Shown here: piece after piece, positions 31,527-41,039 of the stretch
Layout: each line of letters begins with the position of its first letter
Position numbering within the stretch: position 1 is the first letter of the stretch
Assembly (NCBI GenBank): GCA_016284295.1
Contig: JAEEOP010000006.1
Location: forward strand, 62,001 to 126,000
Direction: 5' to 3'
DNA: 64,000 nucleotides
DNA from: Methanomassiliicoccaceae archaeon
GTDB lineage: Archaea; Thermoplasmatota; Thermoplasmata; Methanomassiliicoccales; Methanomethylophilaceae
Translations under genes and position numbers: made by a program
The notes under the pieces: model-generated
Database searches by the model: none
The model's input: the letters and a program-made list of their open reading frames with translations, nothing else
Told to the model about the DNA's origin: nothing

Positions 31527-33413
31527 TCACTCGTCGTCCACAATCTTGTAGTCGGCGTCCACGTAGTCGCCGTTGTTGGCCCCTCCGGTGGATCCGCCAG
31601 TCTGCTGCTGTTGCTGGCCCGCTCCTGCGTTCTGCTGGGCACCCTGCTGTGCGCCCTGCTGCTGAGAGGCCTCCTGGTACACCCTCTGGCTGATGGGTCC
31701 CATGGCCTTCATGAGAGCGTCCATCTTCGCCTTGATGTCGTCGACGTTGTCGGTCTTGTTGGCGTTCTCCAGGTCGGAGATGGCCGCCTCTACGGATGCC
31801 CTCTCCTGCTGGGTGACCTTCTCTCCGAGCTCGTCCAGGGACTTCCTGACAGTGTACGCCGCGGTCTCAGCCTGGTTGTGGACCTCCACAAGCTCCGCCT
31901 TCTTCTTGTCGGCGTCGGCGAACTTCTCTGCCTGCTTGACGAGGTCGTCGATCTCCTCCTTGCTGAGCTTGTTGGAGGATGCGATGGTGATCTTCTGCTC
32001 CTTTCCGGTTCCCTTGTCCTTCGCGGTGACGTTGATGATACCGTTCGCGTCGATATCGAAGGTGACCTCGATCTGAGGCACTCCGCGGGGTGCGGGGGGT
32101 ATTCCGTCCAAGATGAACTTTCCGAGGGAGGTGTTGTCGGCGGCCATCTGCCTCTCTCCCTGCACGACATTGATTTCCACGGAGGGCTGGTTGTCCGCCG
32201 CGGTGGAGAACACCTGCGACTTCTTGGTCGGGATGGTGGTGTTCCTGTCGATCAGCTTGGTCGCGATTCCGCCCAGGGTCTCGATACCGAGGGACAGCGG
32301 GGTGACATCCAGGAGAAGGACGTCCTTGACCTCTCCGGACAGGACTGCTCCCTGGATAGCTGCTCCCATCGAGACACACTCCATGGGGTCGATTCCGCGC
32401 TGGATCTTGGGTCCGACGATCCTCTCGACGAAGTTCTGGACGATGGGCATCCTGGTGGATCCTCCGACCATGATGATCTTGTCGATCTTGTCCGCGTTGA
32501 GTACGGCGTCGTTCATGGCCTGCATGATCGACTGCCTGCAGCGTGCGACGATGGGCTCCACGAGCTCCTCGAGCTTGGCGCGGGTGATGGTCTGGATCAG
32601 GTGCTTGGGTCCGGTCGCGTCGGATGCGATGAAAGGCAGGTTGACCTCCGTCTGCATGGTGGTGGACAGCTCGATCTTCGCCTTCTCGCATGCCTCCCTT
32701 ACCCTCCAGAAGGCCATATTGTCCGCTGCGAGGTCGATCCCGGTCTGCTTCTTGAACTCGCCGATGACGAAGTTGGTCAGCGCCTCATCCATGTCGGATC
32801 CTCCCAACTGGGTGTCTCCCGATGTGGACAGCACCTCGAACACTCCGTCGCTGAAGTCCATGATGGTGACATCGAGGGTTCCTCCTCCGAGGTCGAAGAC
32901 CATGATCTTCTGCTCCACGTCGGACTTGTCCAGTCCGTATGCGAGTGCGGCCGCGGTGGGCTCGTTGATGATACGGACGACATCGAGACCTGCGATGGCT
33001 CCAGCGTCCTTCGTTGCCTGCCTCTGGTTGTCGTTGAAGTAGGCGGGCACTGTGATGACTGCTTTATCCACAGTCTCTCCGAGGTAGGACTCGGCGTCCT
33101 TCTTGATCTTCTGGAGGATGAATGCGGAGATCTGCTGGGGAGTGTACTCCTTGCCGAGGGCGGTGACCTTCTCGTTTCCTCCCATCTTCCTCTTGACGTT
33201 CTTGATCGTACCGTCGGGGTTGGTGACGGCCTGTCTCCTGGCGGGCTCTCCGACGAGGAGCTGTCCGTCCTTTGTGAATGCTACGTACGAAGGGAAGGAC
33301 TTTCCTCCGACGCTCGTCCCCTCTGCGCTGGGGATCATAGTCGGCCTTCCTCCCTCCATGATGGAGGCGGCCGAATTGCTTGTTCCTAAATCAATTCCGA
33401 TGATTCTTGACAT
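31527..33413 (-). CDS. dnaK: Chaperone DnaK (Hsp70)
   Basis: A 628-residue Hsp70. The ATPase domain begins [15 protein letters not shown] and contains [43 protein letters not shown] and MVGGSTRMP. The substrate-binding domain includes [16 protein letters not shown]. The tail is Gln/Gly-rich ([10 protein letters not shown]) and ends [10 protein letters not shown], close to the bacterial consensus DAxyxxvDD(E/K). Archaeal DnaK systems came from bacteria by transfer. It folds proteins with GrpE and DnaJ, encoded on either side. Confidence 0.98.
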   Translation of the reverse strand: MSRIIGIDLGTSNSAASIMEGGRPTMIPSAEGTSVGGKSFPSYVAFTKDGQLLVGEPARRQAVTNPDGTIKNVKRKMGGNEKVTALGKEYTPQQISAFILQKIKKDAESYLGETVDKAVITVPAYFNDNQRQATKDAGAIAGLDVVRIINEPTAAALAYGLDKSDVEQKIMVFDLGGGTLDVTIMDFSDGVFEVLSTSGDTQLGGSDMDEALTNFVIGEFKKQTGIDLAADNMAFWRVREACEKAKIELSTTMQTEVNLPFIASDATGPKHLIQTITRAKLEELVEPIVARCRQSIMQAMNDAVLNADKIDKIIMVGGSTRMPIVQNFVERIVGPKIQRGIDPMECVSMGAAIQGAVLSGEVKDVLLLDVTPLSLGIETLGGIATKLIDRNTTIPTKKSQVFSTAADNQPSVEINVVQGERQMAADNTSLGKFILDGIPPAPRGVPQIEVTFDIDANGIINVTAKDKGTGKEQKITIASSNKLSKEEIDDLVKQAEKFADADKKKAELVEVHNQAETAAYTVRKSLDELGEKVTQQERASVEAAISDLENANKTDNVDDIKAKMDALMKAMGPISQRVYQEASQQQGAQQGAQQNAGAGQQQQQTGGSTGGANNGDYVDADYKIVDDE

Positions 33414-33434
33414 ACTTGCTCACCTTCCTTTAAT

Positions 33435-33953
33435 TTAAGCCGTTTTCTTGGTCACTTTCACTTTAGTGAACCTGATCACTTTCCCGTTCAGGGTGTACCC
33501 CTTCTGGAACACCTCTGCTATCTGATCGTCCTCGTCCCCGTCCACGGTGCACAATGCTTCGTGGTAGTTGGGGTCGAACTTGCCTTCGGCAGGGATCTCC
33601 TGCACTCCGTTGCTCTCGAGGACCTTCATCAGATTCGTCCTGACGCCGCGGATTCCGACGACCAGGTCGTCATCCTCCTTGGAGTGCTCCAATGCACGGT
33701 CCAGGTCGTCAACGATGGTCAGCAGCTCCGTCACGATTCCGGAGCACGCGTACTTCCTGAACTCCTCGTTCTCGCGCCGAGTCCTCTTGCGGTAGTTGTC
33801 GAAGTCCGCCTGGAGCCTCCTCGCCATGTCGAGATACTTCTCGGCCTGGTCCTGAGCCTCCTTGAGGGGATCCACTTTGGGCTCCTCTTCGACGATCTCG
33901 ACCTCTTCCTTGGAGGATTCCTCCGTCTTCTGCTCTTTAGACTTACCAGTCAT
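33435..33953 (-). CDS. grpE: GrpE nucleotide exchange factor
   Basis: A 172-residue GrpE. The start is the ATG at 33953 (MTGKSKEQKTEESS); the longer track ORF begins in the thermosome terminator. It has an acidic N-terminus, a long helix (EAQDQAEKYLDMARRLQADFDNYRKRTRRE) and a beta-rich head that includes GVQEIPAEGKFDPNYHEAL and FQKGYTLNGKVIRFTKVKV. It releases ADP from DnaK. It is the first gene of the three-gene operon, separated from the thermosome by a terminator hairpin. Confidence 0.95.
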   Translation of the reverse strand: MTGKSKEQKTEESSKEEVEIVEEEPKVDPLKEAQDQAEKYLDMARRLQADFDNYRKRTRRENEEFRKYACSGIVTELLTIVDDLDRALEHSKEDDDLVVGIRGVRTNLMKVLESNGVQEIPAEGKFDPNYHEALCTVDGDEDDQIAEVFQKGYTLNGKVIRFTKVKVTKKTA

Positions 33954-33987
33954 CCGTTTACCTTCTGTAGTGCATTTGGATAAGTAA

Positions 33988-34005
33988 GAGGGGGTTTTAC
34001 CCCCC
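33988..34005 (-). terminator. Terminator between thermosome gene and grpE
   Basis: On the minus strand GGGGG-TAAAA-CCCCC followed by TCTTACTT lies 17-34 bases past the thermosome stop. It likely ends that transcript; a TATA-like CTTACTTATCC directly after could start grpE. Confidence 0.6.
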
Positions 34006-34021
34006 TGTTTGTTCAATCTGT

Positions 34022-35647
34022 TTACATCATGTCGTTCATGTCGGGCATGTCCTGGGGTCCGGGACCGCTGTGCGTCGCAGCAGCGATGACATCGTCGATC
34101 CTGAGGATCATGACCGCAGCATCGGTGGCGGAGTTGATCGCCTGCTTTCCGATCCTGTAGGGCTCGATGACGTTGAGCTTCTTCATGTCCTCGACCTTTC
34201 CGGTGTAGGGGTTGAATCCTGCGTAGACCTTCTTGCCCTTGTGCTGCTTCCTCATCTCGATCAGCGTGTTGATGGGGTCCTGACCTGCGTTCTCGGCGAG
34301 CGTGGAGGGGATGACCTCCATAGCGGAAGCGAACGCCTCGATGGCGATCTGCTCCCTTCCGCCGACGGACTGGGCGTAGTCACGGAGCTGCATTGCGATC
34401 TCCATTGCAGTGGATCCTCCTCCGGTGACCATCTTTCCGTCCTCGATCGCGACCTTGACGACGGACCATGCGTCGACGAGAGACCTCTCCACCTCGTCTG
34501 CGACGTGGGTGGTTCCTCCCCTTACGAGGATGGTGACGGTCTTGGGGTCCTTGAGTCCGGAGATGAACGTCATCTGCTCCTCTCCGACCTTCTTCAGCTC
34601 GACGCAGTCGGCGTATCCGAGATCGGACTTGTCGAGGTCGTTGATGTTGTTGATGATGCTGGCACCGGTGGACTTGGCGAGCCTCTCCATGTCGGACTTC
34701 TTGACACGCCTGCATGCGTAGATGCCTGCCTTGGTGAACATGTGCTGTGCGGGGTCGTCGATTCCCTTCTGGCAGAAGACGACGTTGGCACCGCTCTCGA
34801 CGACCTTGTCGACCATCCTCTTGAGCATGTTCTCCTCTTCCTTGACGAATGCGCTGAGCTGCGAGGGGTCGTTGATCTGGATCTTCGCGTCGATCTCGGT
34901 CTTCTTGACCTCGAATGCGGAGTCTATCAGGGCGATCTTGGCCTTCTTGACGACCTTCTCCATGTTCAGCTGGACAGGCTCCTTGTCGATGACGAGTCCC
35001 TTGACGATCTCGGTGTCCTCCATGTTGGCCCCTGCCTTCTTGACAGTGGTGATGTTCTTGAGGTCGATCTCATAGCCGTTGCCCTTCTTGTCGGCGATGG
35101 TCTTGATGGCATCGACGACGAGGTCTGCGAACAGCTCCTTGGACTGGTTGACCTGCTTGGAGATCATTGCGGTCTCTGCGATGAGCTTCAGTGTCTTCGT
35201 GTCATCGATCGAGACCTTCATGGCGATGTCGTCCAGGACTTCCTGGGCCTTCTCGTTGGCCATCCTGTATCCCTTTGCGATGATGGTGGGGTGCACGTTG
35301 GCATCGATGAGGTCGGTCGCCTTCTTGAGGAGCTCTCCTGCGAGGACGACGGATGTTGTCGTTCCGTCCCCGACCTCGGCATCCTGTGTCTTTGCGACCT
35401 CGACGAGCATCTTGGCTGCGGGGTGCTGCACATCCATCTCCTTGAGGATGGTGACTCCATCGTTGGTGATGATGACATCTCCCATGGAATCGACAAGCAT
35501 CTTGTCCATTCCCCTGGGTCCCAGGCTGCTCTTGACTGCTCCGGAGATGGCGACGGCCGCTGCGATGTTGTTCATCTGAGCGTCCTTTCCCTTCTCCCTC
35601 TTTGTTCCTTCTCTAAGGATGATGACGGGGGCGTTACCCATTCCCAT
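34022..35647 (-). CDS. Thermosome subunit (group II chaperonin)
   Basis: A 541-residue group II chaperonin. It starts NAPVIILREGTKREKGKDAQ and contains the ATP-binding SSLGPRGMDKMLVDS, ITNDGVTILKEM and VGDGTTTSVVLAGELL motifs. VTGGGSTAMEIAMQLR lies in the lower part of the equatorial domain, and the protein ends in a Met/Pro/Asp-rich tail (QDMPDMNDMM). It forms the double-ring folding machine of the archaeal cytosol. A TATA element (TTTATATAG, about 35705-35716) is 60 bases upstream, so this gene has a leader, with a good Shine-Dalgarno (GGAGG) and a 6-bp palindrome in it. The start could be Met1 or Met3. Confidence 0.97.
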   Translation of the reverse strand: MGMGNAPVIILREGTKREKGKDAQMNNIAAAVAISGAVKSSLGPRGMDKMLVDSMGDVIITNDGVTILKEMDVQHPAAKMLVEVAKTQDAEVGDGTTTSVVLAGELLKKATDLIDANVHPTIIAKGYRMANEKAQEVLDDIAMKVSIDDTKTLKLIAETAMISKQVNQSKELFADLVVDAIKTIADKKGNGYEIDLKNITTVKKAGANMEDTEIVKGLVIDKEPVQLNMEKVVKKAKIALIDSAFEVKKTEIDAKIQINDPSQLSAFVKEEENMLKRMVDKVVESGANVVFCQKGIDDPAQHMFTKAGIYACRRVKKSDMERLAKSTGASIINNINDLDKSDLGYADCVELKKVGEEQMTFISGLKDPKTVTILVRGGTTHVADEVERSLVDAWSVVKVAIEDGKMVTGGGSTAMEIAMQLRDYAQSVGGREQIAIEAFASAMEVIPSTLAENAGQDPINTLIEMRKQHKGKKVYAGFNPYTGKVEDMKKLNVIEPYRIGKQAINSATDAAVMILRIDDVIAAATHSGPGPQDMPDMNDMM

Positions 35648-35650
35648 TTT

Positions 35651-35716
35651 CTTTCCTCCAATATATTCCGTATCCGGAATGACTGAACGGATAAAGTTTG
35701 TTCTTCTATATAAATT
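35651..35716 (-). promoter_or_regulatory. Thermosome promoter, leader palindrome and Shine-Dalgarno
   Basis: On the minus strand a TATA box (TTTATATAG, about 35705-35716) is followed by an inverted repeat ATTCCG-N4-CGGAAT (35665-35680) within the leader. GGAGG lies about 8 bases before the ATG. The palindrome sits downstream of the predicted transcription start, where a heat-shock repressor could act. Confidence 0.45.
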
Positions 35717-35778
35717 TAAGCTATGTAACCATCGGTTGCATCGAAAAGGATGGAAGAGGTTTCAGGATAGGTGCTGGC

Positions 35779-37961
35779 TCACCTTATGAAGAGCGGCTCG
35801 CGGTACTTCGGGAGAGGCCACATCTCGTCGTCCACGATCATCTCTGGATCATCGACCAAAACCCTGATCCTGTCGAGGTACGGGACCACGCGGTCGCGGT
35901 ACGCGTTGGCCTTCTCGGAATCGTCCTCGAAGGTGTTCGCCCTGTCGCACTCGGCCTCCATCTCCTCGGAGAGGACGCGGAGGACGGACAGGTGCTCCGC
36001 GAGCGTCCTGATCATATCGAGCTCCCCTTTGCAGAGCTCTGCGAAGCTGTCGTCGGGGAAGACGTTCTTCATCTTGGACACGTTGTCGAGGAGCCTCGAC
36101 TCGTAATGGATCGCGATGGGCATGATGTGGTTGGCCGTCAGGTCCGCCAGGATCCTAGCCTCGATCTCCACCTTCTTGCTGTAGATGTCGCAGAAGGTGT
36201 CCTTCCTGGCCTCCAGCTCCGCCTCGGTCATGACGCCGGTCCTCTTGTAGAGGGCGATGGTCTTGGGTCCACGAGGATGTCGTAGGATTTGGGGACGGAT
36301 GTCTCGCAGTCCAGACCGCGCCTCGCGGCCTCGGCCTTCCACTCGTCGGAGTATCCGTTACCGTCGAAGCAGATGTTCTTGGATGCCCTGTACACCTCGC
36401 GGGTCTCGTCGAGGATGGCCTGCATCAGAGGGGTTCCGGATGCGACCCTCTTGTCCACCGCCTCCTTGAAGACCTTCAGCTGGTCTGCGACGATGGTGTT
36501 GAGCGTTGCCACTGCATTGGAGCAGTTCGCGGATGATCCGACGGCCCTGAACTCGAACCTGTTCCCTGTGAATGCAAACGGCGAGGTCCTGTTCCTGTCG
36601 GTGTTGTCCAGCAGGAGCTCCGGGACCTGGGGGATGTTGAGGCTGTACGATGTCTTGCCCTTCAGCTTGACCATGTCCTTGCTGTTGAGGAGGTCCTCGA
36701 ACGCCTGGACCAGCTGGTCTCCCAGGAATGCGGATATGATCGCGGGAGGAGCCTCGTTGGCTCCGAGCCTGTGGGCGTTCGTCGCTGTGAGGACGGATGC
36801 CTTGAGCAGCGCGTTGTTGTCGTACACCGCCTTCAGCACGTTGACGACGAACAACAGGAACATCAGGTTCTCGGTATCCGTCTTGCCGGGTGTGAACAAT
36901 CCTATGCCCGAGACAGTGCCGATGGACCAGTTGCAGTGCTTTCCGGACCCGTTGACGCCTGCGAAGGGCTTCTCGTGGAACAGCACCTTGAAACCGTGCC
37001 TCTCGGAGACCTTCTTCATCATCGCCATCAGCAGGAGGTTGTGGTCGTTGGCGAGGTTCGCCGCCTCGTACACGGGGGCGATCTCGAACTGGTTGGGGGC
37101 GACCTCGTTGTGCCTGGCCTTGACGGGGATTCCGAGCTTGTAGCATTCGAACTCCAGATCCCTCATGAAGGCTAGCACCCTCTCCGGGATCGATCCCAGG
37201 TAGTGGTCCTCCAGCTGCTGGTTCCTGGCCGCGTTGTGGCCGATGAGCGTCCTGTCGACCATGATGAGGTCGGGACGGAGGGGGTACAGAGCGGAATCCA
37301 CGAGGAAGTACTCCTGCTCCCATCCGAGGTACGAAACGACCATGTCGTTCTCGATGCCGAAATACTTGAGGAGGTCCTCCGCAGCCTTGCCGACGGCAAT
37401 CTCCGACCTGAGGAGTGGCGCCTTGTAATCCAGGGCCTCCCCGTTGTATGATATGAAAATGGTAGGTATTCACAGGGTGTCCGCGATGATGAACGCAGGG
37501 GATGACGGGTCCCATGCGGTGTATCCCCTGGCCTCGAAGGTGTTCCTGAGGCCCCCGTTGGGGAAAGACGACGCGTCGGACTCCTGCTGGCAGAGCAGCT
37601 TCCCTGTCAGCTCCTCGATGGCCTCGCCCTTTCCGAAGGGCTCGATGAAGGATACGTGCTTCTCGGCGGTACCGCCTGTCAGAGGCTGGAACCAGTGCGT
37701 GTAGTGGGTGGCGCCTTTGGCCATGGCCCACTTCTTCAGACCAGCAGCCACGGCCTCCGCGGTCTCCCTGTCCAATGTGACGCCCTGCTCGCTGGACTCG
37801 TAGATCCTGCGCCTGGTGTCCTCGGAGAGGTACTCCCTCATGGCCTTCCTATTGAAGACGTTGCATCCGTAGTACTCGGAGGTGGCTCCCGCCGGGGGGT
37901 CCACCGAGATCGGCATCTTCCTGAACGCTTCATCGACGGCTCTGAACCTGCTGCTAGGCAT
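35779..37961 (-). pseudogene. glnN: Glutamine synthetase type III, interrupted by an in-frame TGA and a one-base frameshift
   Basis: Three track ORFs join into one GSIII of about 727 codons. The N-part (37961-37470) has [21 protein letters not shown]. Translation continues in the same frame past a TGA at 37472-37470 as IPTIFISYNGEALDYK, where the family has Cys (TLCIPTIF). The middle has WEQEYFLVD, ARHNEVAPNQFEIAP and NGSGKHCNWS. Near 36265-36267 one base is missing from a C run, shifting into the frame PKTIALYKRTGVMTEAEL, which ends at 35779. GSIII makes glutamine from glutamate and ammonia. The promoter (TTATATG about 25 bases before the ATG) is intact. Either this is a young pseudogene, or the consensus sequence is wrong at both sites. 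Confidence 0.85.
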
Positions 37962-38079
37962 TAGTCCGATTAATCCTTACATATAATAGATATTGATACA
38001 GAGCGAGCGCTGGTAGCTCCGCATGGTTTCCGCTCGGATACTCCCCAACGTATATAGGCCGTAGGCCATCGGCCATGGC

Positions 38080-38568
38080 ATGGAATATCTCAAGGGCGTC
38101 AAGGAACGTTTCACTGGGCCGCAGATGATCCGCACCGCCGGATGCTTCGTGGGGATAGGCTTCCTCGGTGTCCTCTGGGCATTCTGGGATCTTCCCCTTC
38201 TGATAGCTTCGCTGGGGTCCACCGCCGTCACTCTGTTCGGCCTCCCGAAGGCCCCTGCTGCCGCGCCGAAGGCGGCGATAGTGGGACAGGTGTCCTCCGC
38301 GATAGTCGGATGGGGGACGCAGTACCTCCTGGGGACCGAATGGTATTCCTGCGCGATAGCCGTGATGCTCTCCCTTGTCGTCATGGTGCTGCTGAACTGC
38401 GTCCATCCTCCGGGAGGAGCGACCGCGCTGGCGGCAATGCTCACTCCCCAGCCGTGGACGTTCATATTCGCGCCGATCATGGTCGGGGTGGTCTTCCTCG
38501 TTATTGTCGCATATGTCTGCAACAAAGCCTGCAACAAGTACGAGAAGGAACATGCCAAGACCTCCTGA
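38080..38568 (+). CDS. HPP-family integral membrane protein
   Basis: A 162-residue membrane protein with four or so helices and the family signature VHPPGGATALAA, preceded by LLIASLGSTAVTLFGLPKAPAAAPK and an AIVGQVSSAIVG stretch. Members in plants and cyanobacteria have been linked to nitrite transport, but most archaeal and bacterial copies are unassigned. It is followed closely by another small membrane protein, which may be a partner. It lies next to the broken GSIII gene, so a nitrogen link is tempting but unproven. Confidence 0.85.
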   Translation: MEYLKGVKERFTGPQMIRTAGCFVGIGFLGVLWAFWDLPLLIASLGSTAVTLFGLPKAPAAAPKAAIVGQVSSAIVGWGTQYLLGTEWYSCAIAVMLSLVVMVLLNCVHPPGGATALAAMLTPQPWTFIFAPIMVGVVFLVIVAYVCNKACNKYEKEHAKTS

Positions 38569-38607
38569 GCCCGACACCATTATCATCCATGACATGGATT
38601 GACCGGC

Positions 38608-38970
38608 ATGGAGCCCGACCAGGAGACCAAGAAGTGGAACACCATTACCGGCATAGCGTTCGCTATAGCGCTGGTGGCGGGTGCGATCACAGGCTACAAG
38701 TTCGGATTCCTCTTCGCGGTCTACACCATCCTTATCGTGTCTGGGGTGTACTTCGCCGTATCGTTCTACATCCGCGACGACTCCAAGGAGACCGGGGGAC
38801 CGTCCGCAGTGGACGGGGCCATCATGGGCGGCGTCCTCCTCGCGGGCATCGGAGCATGCGGATTCATCTACGGATTCACCGAGGACGTGACGTTAACCGC
38901 CGTTTGCATAATAGCGGTGATGATAGCGGCATCCGCGACCATGATCATCCGCAACCGCAAATATCTGTGA
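38608..38970 (+). CDS. Small membrane protein of unknown function (about 120 aa)
   Basis: A 120-residue protein (start MEPDQETKKW at 38608; the track start is an unlikely TTG nine bases earlier). It has four hydrophobic segments at roughly residues 14-32, 36-55, 70-92 and 95-113, with a charged N-terminus. I recognise no family. It starts about 40 bases after the HPP-family gene on the same strand, so the two may be co-transcribed. The apt gene that follows has its own TATA box. Confidence 0.7.
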   Translation: MEPDQETKKWNTITGIAFAIALVAGAITGYKFGFLFAVYTILIVSGVYFAVSFYIRDDSKETGGPSAVDGAIMGGVLLAGIGACGFIYGFTEDVTLTAVCIIAVMIAASATMIIRNRKYL

Positions 38971-39000
38971 TTTTTATACACAGTAAACGATGTTCCAGAC

Positions 39001-39525
39001 ATGAAACAGTTGGAAGACTATGTCACCACGATCCCCGATTTCCCGAAAGAGGGGATCATGTTCAGGGACATCACCACGATCCTGCAGGACCCGGAAGGGC
39101 TCAGGCTCGCCATAGACATGCTCGTGGACAACCTCAAGGACCTGGACTTCGACGTCGTCGTCGGATCCGAGTCCCGCGGATTCCTCTTCGGAGCGCCCGT
39201 AGCGTACAAGATGGGCAAGGGATTCATCCTCGCCCGCAAGAAGGGAAAGCTCCCCAGGGAGGTCATCTCCGAGGACTACGACCTCGAGTACGGAACAGCG
39301 ACCATCGAGATGCACAAGGACGCCATCAAGCCCGGCCAGAGGGCGGTCATCATCGACGACCTCATCGCCACCGGCGGAACAACCGAAGCGATCATCAAGC
39401 TGATCGAGAGGGAGGGCGGAAAGGTCGTCAGGCTCGGATTCGTCATCGAGCTCGCCGGTCTCAAGGGCAGGGAGAAGTTCAAAGGATACGACGTGTTCTC
39501 CTTGCTGACATACCCCGGAAACTGA
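39001..39525 (+). CDS. apt: Adenine phosphoribosyltransferase
   Basis: A 174-residue type I phosphoribosyltransferase. The PRPP-binding loop reads RAVIIDDLIATGGTTEA. The family start DYVTTIPDFPKEGIMFRDITTIL, the GSESRGFLFGAPVAY segment, and RKKGKLPREVISEDYDLEYG are typical of adenine phosphoribosyltransferase, which salvages adenine to AMP. A TATA-like TTTTTATAC box ends about 24 bases before the ATG, implying a leaderless message. A hairpin terminator follows the stop. Confidence 0.95.
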   Translation: MKQLEDYVTTIPDFPKEGIMFRDITTILQDPEGLRLAIDMLVDNLKDLDFDVVVGSESRGFLFGAPVAYKMGKGFILARKKGKLPREVISEDYDLEYGTATIEMHKDAIKPGQRAVIIDDLIATGGTTEAIIKLIEREGGKVVRLGFVIELAGLKGREKFKGYDVFSLLTYPGN

Positions 39526-39535
39526 TTATAGCAAC

Positions 39536-39557
39536 GGGGCCCTCGGACGGGGGTCCC
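39536..39557. terminator. Shared terminator between apt and the 382-aa membrane protein gene
   Basis: GGGGCCC (39536-39542) pairs with GGGTCCC (39551-39557), seven pairs with one G-U, around an eight-base loop in a 41-bp gap between convergent genes. Confidence 0.5.
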
Positions 39558-39566
39558 GATCCCTTC

Positions 39567-40715
39567 TCATTCGTCCGCAGCGGCCTTGCCTTCCTGGAAG
39601 TCCGCGGTGATCTGCTCCTTCATGTCCTCGACGAAGTTGTTGGCGTAGACCATCGCGAACATCTGCGAGATGCATATCAGCGGCACCAGGTAGTAGGCGT
39701 AGTTCAGCAGCATGTCCCAAACGGAATGTCCGTAGCTCAGCGCTATGAGGAACATCGTCAGGAACACCGCCAACGCGAGGAAGAATCCCATCAACGTCTT
39801 CTTGGCCCCGGTCCACAGATAATAGTCGCGGGGAGCATCGGAGACGACCCTGGCGTTGAGGTCGGCGACGATCTGCCACGGGACTATCAGCGTCGGCAGG
39901 AAGACAGACAGCATGACCATTATGGCCGACATGTCCTCGGTGCTCATGGTCTCCAGGAACACGGGGTTGAGGAACAGATACGATGATACCAGCAGTCCGC
40001 AGAGGACGATGTATATCGCGAGTTTGAGGGCCACAGGGGTGTTGTACCTGCTGCGGTCGATGGACGGGTCCAGGATCACATCCTTCACATCGATGATGTC
40101 CGGTATGGCGAAGAACTTCTCCGTCCCTGCCCTAATGCCCTGCCTGGAGTGGATGTACAGTCCGAGGAACACCCTCGGGAAGAACTTCCTGAGGTATGCC
40201 GACAGGACGTACATCACGCCGATTATAGCGAACAGGATGATGAGCATCATGATCAGCCATGACGTCATCGCCAGACCGAATCCGTCCAGGACTATCCCGG
40301 CCTTGGCGAGGAAGACGCCCACGGCCTGCTGGAAGAGGGCGTGCCCGGTCAGATGGCCGTACAGGGCTGCTATCCCCGAGAACACTGCGGCATCCACAAG
40401 GAGTATCCATTTGGGGAACACCCCGTCCGCCATCAGGAAGAAGATGGGTGTTCCGATCACCGTGAACCCAGCGATGAACACCACGCACAGGATCTTGATG
40501 ATGTTCTGGAGAGTGAACTCCTCCATGAAGAATATCGCGAAAATCCAGAACGCGATGCATACCCCGACGAAGACCGGGAAATGCTGTACGATCTTGGCGT
40601 CCATCTCCTTCAGCTGACGGTTCCTCTGCTTGCCCTTGTAGGGTATGATCTCCGCCACGGTGTTGATGCTGTTGTCGATGGCCTCGACCCTTCTTTCGCG
40701 GCGATCCTTGTCCAT
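39567..40715 (-). CDS. Multi-pass membrane protein of unknown function
   Basis: A 382-residue protein. The start is the ATG at 40715 (MDKDRRERRVEAID), about 25 bases after a CATATAAAG box; the track ORF extends through that promoter. A charged 40-residue N-terminus is followed by about eight hydrophobic segments, starting FPVFVGVCIAFWIFAIFFM, with a hydrophilic middle part (KFFAIPDIIDVKDVILDPSIDRSRYN) and a charged C-tail. I do not recognise the family. The region upstream (40716-41039) is unusually structured. Confidence 0.75.
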   Translation of the reverse strand: MDKDRRERRVEAIDNSINTVAEIIPYKGKQRNRQLKEMDAKIVQHFPVFVGVCIAFWIFAIFFMEEFTLQNIIKILCVVFIAGFTVIGTPIFFLMADGVFPKWILLVDAAVFSGIAALYGHLTGHALFQQAVGVFLAKAGIVLDGFGLAMTSWLIMMLIILFAIIGVMYVLSAYLRKFFPRVFLGLYIHSRQGIRAGTEKFFAIPDIIDVKDVILDPSIDRSRYNTPVALKLAIYIVLCGLLVSSYLFLNPVFLETMSTEDMSAIMVMLSVFLPTLIVPWQIVADLNARVVSDAPRDYYLWTGAKKTLMGFFLALAVFLTMFLIALSYGHSVWDMLLNYAYYLVPLICISQMFAMVYANNFVEDMKEQITADFQEGKAAADE

Positions 40716-40938
40716 ATGGATTCGTGATTGGCTGTCTTTATATGTTAATTTGACCCCTGATGCACCTCTGAACAGGTGGCCTGTCATGCATCCTTTTTGA
40801 AGAACGGACTGCCACCCGGTAAAATGTGTCCGCCCGACAGCCCGTGAAGGGCCATCGGGGAACGGAACTGCTTCGTTTGCCGCGAATCGCTAAATGCTCC
40901 AATGCTCTGCGGTTACGGTCTCCTCATCCATTTTCGGC

Positions 40939-40972
40939 ACCTTGGATGATTAATCCAAGGTCGGTTTATAAA
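40939..40972. promoter_or_regulatory. Inverted repeat ACCTTGGAT-N5-ATCCAAGGT adjoining a TATA box
   Basis: A perfect 9-bp inverted repeat lies directly beside TTTATAAA. For a minus-strand transcript it would overlap the start site, a typical repressor position; for a plus-strand transcript it would lie upstream as an activator site. No gene immediately downstream on either strand explains it. Confidence 0.5.
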
Positions 40973-41020
40973 TGCGAAAGGTAAGCATATTGGATATCCC
41001 AACGAAGCTTGGAATGTCGG

Positions 41021-41037
41021 AAAAAGGTCGGCCGACC
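41021..41037 (-). terminator. Terminator after the TetR gene
   Basis: On the minus strand GGTC-GGCC-GACC is followed by five T residues, starting two bases after the tetR stop codon. Confidence 0.55.
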
Positions 41038-41039
41038 CT

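Larger units (their letters stand above)
40716..41039. other. 324-bp hairpin-rich intergenic region with a 9-bp inverted repeat beside a TATA box
   Basis: No gene is supported. GATGCA/TGCATC encloses an ACCT/AGGT hairpin near 40758-40793. CCCGA-CA-GCCC-loop-GGGC-CA-TCGGG forms a two-part stem near 40832-40860. ACCTTGGAT-GATTA-ATCCAAGGT (40939-40961) is a perfect 9-bp repeat next to TTTATAAA (40965-40972). Read on the minus strand, the repeat covers the predicted start of transcription, followed by a 13-codon frame (MDEETVTAEHWSI) and the hairpins. It could be a regulated small RNA or leader. Confidence 0.45.

Noticed and set aside
31611-33389. 592-aa plus-strand ORF
   Set aside because: Antisense shadow of dnaK caused by strong codon bias.
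34070-35686. 538-aa plus-strand ORF
   Set aside because: Antisense shadow of the thermosome gene.
37470-37472. Selenocysteine or other recoding at the glnN TGA
   Set aside because: A second, independent frameshift in the same gene makes decay or sequence error more likely, and no SECIS-like element or Sec gene was seen. Kept only as a check item.
38142-39986. 614-aa plus-strand ORF
   Set aside because: Out-of-frame shadow over the HPP-family, small membrane and apt genes; Arg/His-rich composition.
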